Of a stretch of DNA of 64,000 nucleotides, positions 1 through 9,266 are shown in pieces. The stretch is from NCBI RefSeq assembly GCF_021134715.1, contig NC_060017.1, positions 6,572,001-6,636,000 on the forward strand. Reading direction: 5' to 3'. Source of the stretch: Daphnia pulex (Eukaryota > Arthropoda > Branchiopoda > Diplostraca > Daphniidae). The position numbers and the translations under genes are program-made. Positions within the stretch are counted from its first letter, which is position 1. Each line of letters begins with the position of its first letter. The notes below the pieces were generated by a model that was given only the letters and a program-made list of their open reading frames with translations, did no database searches and was not told where the DNA came from.

Positions 1-11
1 ACTACACTCAC

Positions 12-443
12 TCTGGTTTTTTCAGGGTCTCCAATAGTTTTCTTTTAGAGACTTTGTTGACATTACAGATCGTAACGGCCGGAAAGTAAATATTATTTAG
101 CGGATAAAGTTGAGTTTCGACGGACGTAAGAACGGGAGACTCCTCCCATTTGTGCCACATTTGCACACAAAAGTAACTCGAAAAACAAACACCACACAGA
201 AACACTAGCAACCATATCAATCTACACGCATAGGAAATAAAGACGTCAAATTAAACGAACGATTCTTTTTACATAAAAAAAAAATTAAAAAAATGCGTAA
301 TACCTTTCTAACAAAATACTTCCATCTTCAAAAATGTATTTGAGTCCATGAATCGAAGTATTTTCGCAAAACTGTTTTACAATCAATTTGTTATTATTTT
401 GACATGATTTTTTCTGATCCGTTTTCTTATTCTCACGAGACAT
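12..443 (-). CDS. DEG/ENaC (pickpocket-like) sodium channel subunit, 5' part only
   Basis: Two exons are visible on the minus strand: exon 1 at 443-304 starts with ATG, and exon 2 runs from 221 to 12, where a strong GTGAGT donor follows (11-6). The gene continues off the left edge. Exon 1 encodes a short cytoplasmic N-terminus with FCENTSIHGLKYIF, the His-Gly gating motif region of the amiloride-sensitive channel family. Exon 2 encodes the first transmembrane segment (LIWLLVFLCGVCFSSYFCV), then the post-TM1 stretch WHKWEESPVLTSVE and FPAVTICNVN, a family signature. The exon 1/exon 2 junction splits an Arg codon (AG|A), so the phase is consistent. The family forms trimeric cation channels in the plasma membrane; ligand and subtype cannot be told from this part. 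No frameshift is seen here, unlike the copy at 1270-1586. Confidence 0.85.
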
Positions 444-1269
444 GATATAACGATGAACTAACAGAATCCCCTACCCGGCGACACTAAAAAAAAATTCGGT
501 TCGTTTCTTTCCCCCAATACGTGGGCACTCTTCCCGAAATGATCTTATTAATATTCAAGTCCTTGTTCCAAGTTGACTTCACCATAAAGAAAAACGAGTT
601 CACGAATATCCAAATCGGTCAAAAACCCTTTCTTTTGTCGCGACACGAATTTCCCCTGTTGAAGTCTGGAAGCAAAACAGAATGTGTGAGGCTATAGTGC
701 GTTGCCCAGAGTAGTAGAGAATCTGTTCGCGTCAACCTTCTGTTTTGTCGGACGTCTTTTGTCTCTTTTCAGACCATACGCGTCAGAACACCTGCGTCCT
801 AAACCCACGTATGTTTTCAGCTGTTGGCTTGATACCTCATTTCCAGCTTCAAAATATGCGCGTTTGAATTCATATCATGAGAAAAATATCGTGCCATGAA
901 ACTAAATGATTAATTCTCCATCTTCACCCGAAAAAGAAAAAAAAACCTTCTATTGACTAAAAGACACGTTAAAACTTGATCTCGGTATAAACACACTTTA
1001 CTATTTACTAGAATACCTACAAATCTTAAAAAACAGTGAAAGTTCTCAGTTGTCCAAACGCGGGGATTGCGTTTTAACGTGACTAGGAGAATTTCTCATT
1101 TTGTTTCTTTATAATAATTTTATAGTAAAAGTAAAAACCTTATATTAAGACCTAGATGACGTTTTGTAAATGAGACAGCACATATTGTTTATTGGGAATA
1201 TGAAGTACAGACTTTGCAAGTAGCTAGGAATCGCCCCTCTAAATGGGGTCATTCAAAACTCCAAATTAA
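444..1269. other. Spacer between the channel gene and its broken copy
   Basis: AT-rich DNA with short open stretches only. No recognisable gene, RNA or repeat was found. It presumably holds the promoter of the channel gene that begins at 443. Confidence 0.4.
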
Positions 1270-1586
1270 ATGTTATTTATAGGATAAAGTTGAGATTCGA
1301 CGGACGTTAGAACGGGAGACTTCCCATTTTTCCCACATTTGCACACAAAAGTATCCCGAGAAAATAATGCCGCATAGAAATACAACCAACCATACTATTC
1401 TATTTTTGAATAACAATTACTACAGTTTAAATTATACAAGCGAAATGATCAAGCAATCGAATACCTTTCAATCAGTAGACTTCCTTCTTCGAATAAATAT
1501 TTTAATCCATGAATCGAGGCGTTATCACAAAACTCTTTTAAAATCTTGTTATATTTTGGTTTTGCTGGAATAGTTTGGCGGGACAT
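1270..1586 (-). pseudogene. Partial, frameshifted duplicate of the DEG/ENaC channel gene
   Basis: This is a second copy of the first two exons of the neighbouring channel gene, same strand. Exon 1 (1586-1465) is open and encodes an N-terminus with FCDNASIHGLKYLFEEGS, followed by a GT donor (1464). The remnant of exon 2 (from 1399) still encodes the first membrane segment (WLVVFLCGIIFSGYFCVQMWEKWE). After that it lacks two bases relative to the copy at 12-221 (at about 1321), which shifts the frame. Similarity ends at about 1270, just before the FPAVTICNVN signature, and no further exons are seen. It is therefore a 5'-truncated tandem duplication that cannot encode a channel. An alternative is a gene whose frame is rescued by different splicing; I see no site for that. 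Confidence 0.75.
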
Positions 1587-3734
1587 GATAAAATGATGGT
1601 CCGGCAGGATTCGAGAACCGATCACTCTGACATTTCCCTTGCATCAGCTGCCCCTCCTTGGCTTTAAACTTTCTGCCTTATTATTATTCTACACGCCTAT
1701 ATAGACTCTTGACTTTCATAAGGGTATAACGAGGATTACGAAATATCGAAAAAAAGGTAATTAGGCAATAACCCAGAGTTTTCCTCATTACAAAATTTCA
1801 CGGAAATAAGGATGAAAGCTAATATCTGATGAGGAAAAATAGAGTTTGTAATGATTTTGTCTCAACCGGACATTTTTTACTCTTATTTTAAAGTTTCTTC
1901 TTTCTGACGCTAGTTGGAAGTTCCGTTTTTCTTTCCGGAAAATTTACATAAAACTAGCAAGTGTGTTTTCTTCTCTGTACTGATCTCGAGATTACAATCT
2001 AGGATTAAGCAAATAAAAGCGCGCTGTTCAAGTTATATCTATAGAACTGAATTGCCTTTAGCTGCTACATGGCAGATACAGAACCGGAGCTCGGTCGCTC
2101 GGATTTAAAAAATTCGTCTGCTAAGTTAACGTTTAATCGACTTCACCGCTTGCAAGCGAGCAAGCGTGACATTTGTTGTCGTTTGACTGATCATTTAGTT
2201 TGTATTGTGCCATTATATTCATTTCAATTAGTGCAACAGTTTATTGATCGAAAGGTCCACGAAAAGCGTGAATCTTTAAGATAAACGGGTGTGGTGCCAA
2301 GTATGTGTGATGGTAATGCATGCCAAAGGTTTATGCTATCAGTCACTCTTATACCTTAATTGCCAACATTGACTGTGCGGTTGTGTCATGCCAGTGAGTT
2401 TCCTGAAAAATAACCAAGGATAACAAAACCAGGGAAATCCTAGGGAACAGCTTACCATACTTACATATCTTTTAAAAGAAAATGTTTCAATTTGGGGTAT
2501 TGGTTTCATTAATGTTGTTCATTTGAGTCAAGCATACTTTTTCAATGGTAAACTTTCAAATGAAAACATTCAGTATCAAGCTTTTTGCTTTTGTGTGTTG
2601 GAAATCTACAAATTTTGGAATTTGGACTTTCATAAACTCTTAATTGTCACCCCCGTAGATATTTTGACATAGCATTTAGAGAATTCATCATGTTGAGTGC
2701 AGTAGTTTTTATTTTTTTATTTGTTTTTTATTTAGATTTTGTGTACCATATCACTGAAAGAGTATCAGCATCGTGGTTGTCCTTCCAGGAGGAAAATGAC
2801 ATCAAATTATATTTTTTAAGTTATGTTTACATAGCATTTTAAAAATTCATCATGTAGGGTGCAATAGTTTTGATTATTTTTTTTTGTTTATTTAGATTTT
2901 GCTTTGGATTTTGCATTTAGACTGAATGAGACGAGCCATCTGTTTGTCCTTTCAAGGAAAAAGAAAAGGCCAACATCACCAACACAGTCAACAAAATTCT
3001 TTGTTTGTTATTCCGTTGGCTGCTACCTCTTCAATCCCCACCCCTATATCCTGGAATGGGCCTGCTCTTATTTTGAGGTATTGGTTGCTGTTGTTACAAT
3101 CTTACATGAGACTTTTTAAAATCTGAAGTCACCTCCATTCTCGTTTCAGGTTAATCCTGCGCCGTTATTCAATGGACTGAATCCATTGTACCTTACGAGA
3201 GATCAGCGATGACTGACTGACGTGCTGTCATTCAGCAATACTGCTCACTCGCACGCCATCCTCTTTCGTCGCTCCGAGGAATGAGGGAGTTGAGCCTGCT
3301 TCAACTCGGACACGGCCAGCATCATTCGACTACAACCGACTTGTACTACCCCTGCTCTCAAAACAGCACGGAATTTTCATCTTCACATTGATTGGCTGTT
3401 TGCGATGCGTGATGACGTTTCCTTGAGGACGACGAGGTGGTGATTTTGGGGACAAGAATATTAAGTGAGTACTAGGTTTTTTTGTCTTTTTTTGTTATTG
3501 TTATTTGTTTTTTTTTAATTTAGTGTCGATGAGATAGAGCAGGGACGTTTTTGTTCTAAGCATTTCTTCTTTTTTACGTTAGATGGCTATAGCATGGCCT
3601 TAGATCGTTTTTCAGCTGTCAGCAGGCTGTCAGAAGAAAAAGCTTTATTTACTTTTATTTTGCACATTCCTATGTATATATTTATCGGAGTTAATGTAAG
3701 AAAATGTGAGGTGATTTTTTACCGCTAGCATTCT
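1587..3734. other. Intergenic DNA with diverged internal repeats
   Basis: No convincing gene. About 1905-2035 resembles 4035-4160 (shared ACTAGCAAGTG and a segment ending in CTGTTCAAGTT). Segments at about 2665-2755 and 2830-2905 are similar to each other (both contain ATTCATCATGT and end in TTTAGATTTTG). About 2930-3225 resembles 4375-4610. Short open frames here lack any family signature. Confidence 0.4.
2665..2905 (+). repeat. Diverged direct repeat pair
   Basis: Two similar stretches, about 2665-2755 and 2830-2905. Each begins with ACATAGCATTT, passes through ATTCATCATGT and a T-rich tract, and ends TTTAGATTTTG. They lie roughly 155-165 bp apart, start to start. A small local duplication is the simplest reading. 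Confidence 0.5.
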
Positions 3735-4106
3735 AGAAACAAAGCTCACTTGTTAGATTTGTTGTAAAGTGCTTTTTGTCTACTTCCGATTTCTGAACCA
3801 GTTAATAGTTCAGGGAGTATTTTTTTGACACCTAAAATAACCAATTATTCGTGATCCTCGTGAAATTTGGGGTCGATTACATGTGTCAGTAAAAAATATC
3901 GGAAAATCGTCCAATAGTTCAGGAAAATTTGCGATTTTGGTCAAATTTATTGAAACACATGAAACCGACCCTAAATTTGATGGGGGTCACGAATATCTGG
4001 TTCGATTTGAAGACAGCTCAACAGTTGAGGAGCTATCGCTTACTTCAGATCTACTTCCGGAAATTTTGCAATGAACTAGCAAGTGAGCTTTGTGCTCTGT
4101 ACATTT
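3735..4106. repeat. Imperfect foldback (inverted repeat) element
   Basis: The left half (about 3735-3905) reads CAAAGCTCACTTG, then CTACTTCCG, then ATTCGTGATCC and GGTCGATTACATGTGT. The right half (about 3912-4106) carries the same order as reverse complement, ending CAAGTGAGCTTTG. The centre lies near 3908. The arms are clearly diverged. This is the structure of a MITE or other foldback element; a partial relative of its right end occurs near 1905-2000. Confidence 0.6.
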
Positions 4107-4374
4107 CTGAAGGTGTCTTTTAGGTTTAAGCTAATTAAAGTGCACTGTTCAAGTTTTGTGAGTATTTTAAAGTATTGATCTGCCCTTAAAGTCTATCTAA
4201 TGTTCAAGAGACGATTTCGAGTGTATACTCATAGCTGTTTAATTATTCTTTTGGATTATAGACGTCAAGCACATTGATGACACAAATTTTAAACAAGATT
4301 ACTTATTTTTATTTTTTTATTTACAGGTTCTAAACTACAAGTTTCTAAATTTGCATGACAGACTTTATGAGAAG

Positions 4375-4615
4375 TCATGTCCTTTGACGAAAACGGACAA
4401 TGAACATAGTCAACAAGGTCCCTTGTTTGGTAACCCGTTGGCTGCTACCCTTTTAACTTCCTTAAACGGGCCTTCTTGATTTAAGGTATTGCTTTCTGTC
4501 GCAATCTTATTTAAAGTTACTGTCATCCAAATAAATTGTTCATTGTTTACAGGGTAACTCCTTCGCTGCTTTATATCATGGACTTCATCCATTGGTGAAA
4601 ACTGACGAGAGAATG
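4375..4615 (+). repeat. Second, diverged copy of the 2930-3225 segment
   Basis: Both copies share, in the same order, GTTGGCTGCTACC, a GGGCCT..TCTT segment, AAGGTATT/GAGGTATT, CAATCTTA, then after a T-rich AG site the string TCCTTCGC/TCCTGCGC and a segment with ATGGACT..ATCCATTG and ACGAGAGA. Distance between copies is about 1.4 kb. No protein family is recognised in either copy; it may be a duplicated non-coding exon or an old mobile element. Confidence 0.5.
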
Positions 4616-4941
4616 CTGTGATTCAAGACTGATTATTGTGTAGTTAGATAAATTAAAAGTGCATATCTGGGCTCCCTTCTTTTCTGTGGCCCCGTTTCCC
4701 TAACTAACCACTAACCAACGCCCGCCGGTGGTCACTCACCCGCTGTGAAACCAGGAGGAGGGGAGGGCTCTGGTCGAACGGGGACTTGGAAGGCGCATGA
4801 TCCGACGAAAACTTTTAGAGGGTCATGAGTCTAACCCGGAAGCCTAGTAGTGACTAATCGCTCCCCAGTAAAACTTGCCTCGCACTCTTCTCTCCTCTTC
4901 CATTTCCAGGTAATCTCCCTGGATCTACGCCGACACTGCAT
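4616..4941. other. Short intergenic stretch
   Basis: Includes a GC-richer segment around 4720-4900 without a recognisable gene, followed by the left end of the foldback element at 4942. Confidence 0.35.
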
Positions 4942-5459
4942 GTGCGAGTTTTAGCAAGCAATCCGTCACCCAATTTGACAAAAAGTGATAGTTTATTTTC
5001 ACGGAAATTTCGTTAGACGGTTACAAAATTTCTAATTCAACAATCTCATGTAGAAATTTGCATCTAGTCTACTGGTGCAAATTGCGATTCTTTAAGCTTG
5101 ATTAATTTAGGTGATGTGTTAAAAGCAATTGTGGGTAGCTAAACAATTTAACTAATCCACTTTTTCTGAATATTTTGGTTTTAGATCACTTTGTTGTTTT
5201 TAGACTTTGTTGTGATCTATCTTCAAAATATTCTGAAAAAGCGAATTAGTTCAATTTATTGGCTACTCACAATTTTTTAACACATCTCCTAAATAAACAA
5301 GCTTAAAGAATCACAATTTGCACCAGTAGACTAGATGCAAATTTCTACATGAGATTGTTGAATTAGAAATTTTGTAACCGTCTGACGCAATTTCCGTGAA
5401 AACAAACTATTACTTTTTGTCAAATTGGGTGGCGGATTACTTGCTAAAAAGCCTCGCAC
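4942..5459. repeat. Long, nearly perfect inverted repeat (foldback/MITE-like)
   Basis: The left arm 4942-5189 begins GTGCGAGTTTTAGCAAG and the right arm 5211-5459 ends CTTGCTAAAAAGCCTCGCAC. Arms of about 248 bp pair over their whole length with few mismatches, for example GTCACCCAATTTGACAAAAA against TTTTTGTCAAATTGGGTGGC and the GATCAC/GTGATC inner ends. The loop is only about 20 bp. No coding capacity and no convincing target-site duplication is visible. If transcribed it would give a long hairpin RNA. Confidence 0.85.
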
Positions 5460-6390
5460 AAAAAAAATTGTCTTGAACCGGACGCTCTGTTTAATGAATT
5501 GTTTATTTTGTAAGTGTTCCAGAATAAAAAGAATTTTATATTTTACTTAGATGGTTTTTTATTCAACAATATAGTTTACATAGTACAGTTATTTTACATT
5601 TGTGGGGAAATGGGAGTTTAAGGAATGGATGTTGGTGGATGTTATGGAGTTTTAGAAAGAGATGTGGTTATATAGGTAGGTATATGGATATGATTAACAA
5701 AGGATTTCATTTCTACCTTACAAAATATCATTTCTTTTAGTTAATGAAAATCAAATGTCCCCCCCCCCAACATTTTCCTCCTCGTTGATTTCCCAATCGC
5801 GAAGGTATGTTTATTATTTGTTCAACGTAAAAATTCCCCGTATTACTATTTTTTTTTTCATTCTCAACATATAAACGGTTAACTGAATACTTGAATAGAC
5901 ACAAATAACAATTAAAACTGGATGTAACTTTTGTGCACAACACCAGCAGTCCGGCACCAAGGAACAGCAACAGTTTAACTCGATGCAAAAAATCCGTCAC
6001 CAGCAGGCTGCAACAACATGCCACATTTGACAGGAACATCACTGCTACATAAACATAAACCTATGACCAAAATGAAATTAATGTTTACATCAATGGAAAT
6101 TTTGTATAAAATAAAAACAAATATGTCACTTCAAGTAGAGTTAACCCAAATATTCTATGGCAACATCATCTGCTGATAACTATAGTTGAAAAAAAAATTA
6201 CATGAAACTAGATTACTCATTTAAGATTTCAATACAAATTCATTTGAAATTTGTAGAGTACTCTGCAGCAAAACAAAAACATTCTTCTACGGTATCTGCC
6301 TATCTAGATAACAAATTCCCCTTAAATAATACATAACTCAATACATATGATCAAAGGAAAGAGCTGTTGACTTGATGAAATCCCCAAATG
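5460..6390. other. Intergenic stretch with one weak minus-strand open frame
   Basis: A 101-codon frame on the minus strand at 6042-5737 starts with a hydrophobic stretch (two Leu/Cys-rich segments, residues about 2-16 and 22-37) and ends in a Gly-rich tail made by a C-run. I recognise no family and see no supporting splice sites, so I do not call it a gene. The rest is AT-rich without recognisable content. Confidence 0.3.
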
Positions 6391-6985
6391 TTAAAATTAA
6401 CCAATGTAAGCGATTATAGTAGTCCAAGCATGATACTCCCCAAGTTAGAACTTAAAATGTTTATCAAATTACCATTTCAAGAAGGCTTCTTGCAGTTCTA
6501 CTAGATGTCCAACATTTCGGCAACCACAATGCACAATGATCCAGCGTCAACTTAGATATGGCTGATCCCAGAAGACTTGAAGCATGGAACTCTCCCACAC
6601 TCCAGGACAACATTGGCACCAAAGACTGCATTTAACAGCTCAATTTAATCACACCTTTCACTGGATGGCTGCAACAAATCCATGTCCAAATTAACCAATT
6701 TAAGCAATTATAGTAGTCCAAGCATGATACTTCCCAAGTTAGAACTTATAATTTTTATCAAATTACCGTTTCAAGAAGGCTTCTTGCAGTTCTACTAGAT
6801 GTTCAACATTTCGGCAACCACAATGCAGCATGGTCCAGCATCAACTCAGATATATGGCTGATCCCATAAGACTTGAAGCATGGAACTCTCCCACACTCCA
6901 GGACAACATCGGCACCACAGACTGCATGCAAACAGCTCAGTTTAATCACACCTTTCACTGAATACTGCAACCAATCCATGTGCAC
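6391..6985 (-). repeat. Tandem 294-bp duplication, two copies
   Basis: Unit 1 is about 6391-6684 and unit 2 about 6685-6985. They share CAATTATAGTAGTCCAAGC, the AAGAAGGCTTCTTGCAG stretch, TTCGGCAACCACAATGCA, ACTTGAAGCATGGAACTCTC and TTAATCACACCTTTCACTG. Read on the minus strand, each unit has an AG acceptor-like site before the CCATCCAGTG/AATACTGCAAC region and a GTAATTTGAT donor-like site after TTCTTGAAACG. The unit may therefore be a duplicated exon plus intron of an unknown minus-strand transcript. Any protein reading is short and not recognised. Confidence 0.65.
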
Positions 6986-7599
6986 ATTAGACTGCAACAA
7001 AGAAGCGCAGACTTCATCTGGCTATTGAAAAACAAAATCGAGTTACTATCAAGGAACAGAATTTCATGTGACATAACAAAACAACAGAAGTATGAAGTTA
7101 ACTATACTACAATCTCTCAGAATTACCTTGATAAATCTTAAGGAATTTGTAGTTGTCAAGTTTTCCAACTTGAAAATAACAAATTTAATCCACATTTCCA
7201 TAATGGTCTTAACTCATAATTGCAACAGAGAAGCAAAGGGGTCTACTCTCTAGTCATTAACTAAATCTGTAGCGATCAACTATAATTACTTTAATTGTTC
7301 TGAAAGTGTTCCGCATGCGACGAAACGAGCAAGAGACATTTTGGAAAAATGGATAGCAGTTTCAACTTTCAACACACGAAGCATGTCAGGAAAAAAACAT
7401 GGAAAAAACGCAACAGAAGTAACTGTACCTTTCCGCTCAGTGTCTTTAGAAGAAATGGCAAAATTTTCGTCACTAACCGACCCATTCGCGCCATCTAGCG
7501 GACATAGTTTTATCCACCTAGTGACAGCCATAGCCATCAGGCAAAGGTATGGCTACCGTAGAACTCCAACGACAGTAGAACTCCAAAGACATAAGAACT
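6986..7599. other. Intergenic stretch without recognised genes
   Basis: Overlapping short open frames on both strands around 7286-7619 have no family signature. Nothing else is supported. Confidence 0.3.
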
Positions 7600-7766
7600 C
7601 CTTTTTTAAATATTATTAAAAATACCCGACAATAGAACTCTAGTGCATATTTTAAAATCGTTGGAGTTCTATTGACGGACATTTAAAATATTTAAAATTC
7701 AATCGAGTTCTAGTGTTCTACTGTCGGGCACTGGAGTTCTATCGTCGGGTTAATATTTTAAAAAGG
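7600..7766. repeat. Small inverted repeat with TAGAACTC motif cluster
   Basis: Outer arms (about 7600-7645 and 7729-7766) pair: CCCGACAATAGAACTCTAG (from 7625) against CTGGAGTTCTATCGTCGGG (ending 7749), extended outward by T-rich/A-rich flanks. Additional copies of TAGAACTCC lie just outside and inside (7559, 7576, 7592 and, inverted, 7674, 7704). The arrangement resembles a short non-autonomous element. Confidence 0.55.
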
Positions 7767-8333
7767 CAACAGCTCACGAACGACTGAACGGAACGGCTGG
7801 ATTGATTTCAGACAGCTCAACGTCATCTGCCCGACTATAAAGATAAATTGTTATAAGAAATAAAAATCAAATACATTTCAATGTAACCAGACAGTGCAAA
7901 ATAACTTGAAGTCAGATGGACGCACGCAGGCTAGGCTGCCGTGGATACTCGGACTCTATCCAACCGTGAAGCGCCTTTGTCAATATCTCTCTGACGTAAG
8001 CGCTGTAACAGTGGTAATCAGACATGGCCAGCAGCACCTTCTGTTTTTCAAATTAAAAATCAAATCTATTTATCATTTAAAAAAAGAAAGAAGGGTCATG
8101 GTAGTAAGTAGCGAAGCGTAGCGGCTAAGATTACAACTGATTGACAAGTACAAGTAGTACGTACATTCATATCAGGCCTGGTATAATATAAGGCCTGGTC
8201 CCGGCTTGTTTACGAATTTGACAAAATTTTGACAATGTTTTTTGCTATTTAGCTGAATGTAATTCAGAAGTAAGGATTAATATTATAATACCTGCTTTGT
8301 TTTGTAAAATTTGTACGAATAACGGACAGTATA
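7767..8333. promoter_or_regulatory. Upstream region of the C18orf21-like gene
   Basis: No gene recognised. It presumably contains the promoter of the plus-strand gene whose ATG is at 8334; no TATA box is evident close to it. Confidence 0.3.
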
Positions 8334-9069
8334 ATGGCTGAGACAACTGAGAAAAATTCAACTTCAGTTTTCTTGTGGAAGGCGGCTATCAGTACTGTTG
8401 ACGTTCATCCAGCCATAACAGCCAACCTTTTGTAAGTTTTAGTTTGAAAATTATCAAATCAAAATTAAAGTTTTGACTCTTTACAGGCTAAGATGCAAAA
8501 AAGCTGTGAACCTCACAAATGTTGGTGTAAAATTTAGAAAGGTCAGTAAATCCAACATATGTCAGAGTTGTGGTAATCCATGGAGTATGGGGAAGTACAA
8601 ATTGGAATTAAAGAAAACTTTCAAAACAGGAAAAATTCAGAAAGTCTTAATGAAGTCAAAAAATTCTAAGAAAATAAGCCCTTTTAACAAACACATTCTT
8701 GAGCGTTACTCTGAAAATAAGTCCAACCTACTTATTAAATGTGGTAGCTGTTTCAAACAGACCGCCTTCCCAACACCTCTCCCTCCAAAGGAAGTCAAGT
8801 CAGTCAAACGAATTCCTCTTCCATCGGACAATCAGGAAACAAAGAAATGTAAAAAGAAAAAATCTGCTGCTGTTAGCAATCAAAACAACCCCAGTAAACA
8901 ACAGGAAAAGCTGCAAAAAAGCAAATCCCCTAATAAACCAACCAAGGTGACAAAACCAGGGAAAAAACAGCAATTTTCTCGAAATCAACTGAAGAACATA
9001 TCCAAAACTATTAGTAACAATGCCTCTGTGAAAGGTTCTTTACAATCTTTTCTCAGTTCAGTGAAGTGA
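8334..9069 (+). CDS. C18orf21/UPF0711-family protein, putative RNase MRP-associated zinc-ribbon protein
   Basis: Two exons: 8334-8431 (ATG, then a GTAAGT donor) and 8487-9069 (acceptor TTTACAG, stop TGA). The junction splits a Leu codon (TT|G), giving 226 residues, close to the human family member's length. The N-terminal helix contains FLWKAA. Two Cys pairs, CQSC at about residue 50 and CGSC at about residue 110, form a likely zinc ribbon. A Lys/Ser/Pro-rich middle follows, and the C-terminus QFSRNQLKN...FLSSVK matches the conserved end of human C18orf21. That family has been linked to RNase MRP, being a counterpart of yeast Snm1; the role here is inferred from family membership. An AATAAA lies at 9073-9078, right after the stop. 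The gene converges on prolidase, with 197 bp between stop codons. Confidence 0.8.
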
Positions 9070-9072
9070 AAT

Positions 9073-9078
9073 AATAAA
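9073..9078 (+). terminator. Polyadenylation signal AATAAA of the C18orf21-like gene
   Basis: AATAAA begins 4 bases after the TGA stop at 9067-9069, followed by a T-rich tract, which would give a very short 3' UTR. Confidence 0.5.
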
Positions 9079-9266
9079 ATCAATTTCCAATCTTTCCCTT
9101 TTTTTTATTATTTTTCCCCTTTAACATATTACATGCTACCCAACTAACCAAAGATAGTAAAAAAATAAGGGGTAATGATAAGTTTCTGCAATGATAAACA
9201 TAAAATTGAATCGCCGATATTATAAGCTGTATAAGGGTATAAGTATACTTAATACGTTGTGATCAC

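Noticed and set aside
1367-1573. 68-codon open frame on the plus strand
   Set aside because: It lies antisense over the broken channel gene copy, whose minus-strand reading has clear family motifs.
5737-6042. 101-codon minus-strand frame with hydrophobic start
   Set aside because: No family match, C-run-derived Gly tail, and no promoter or splice support; kept only as a remark on the region.
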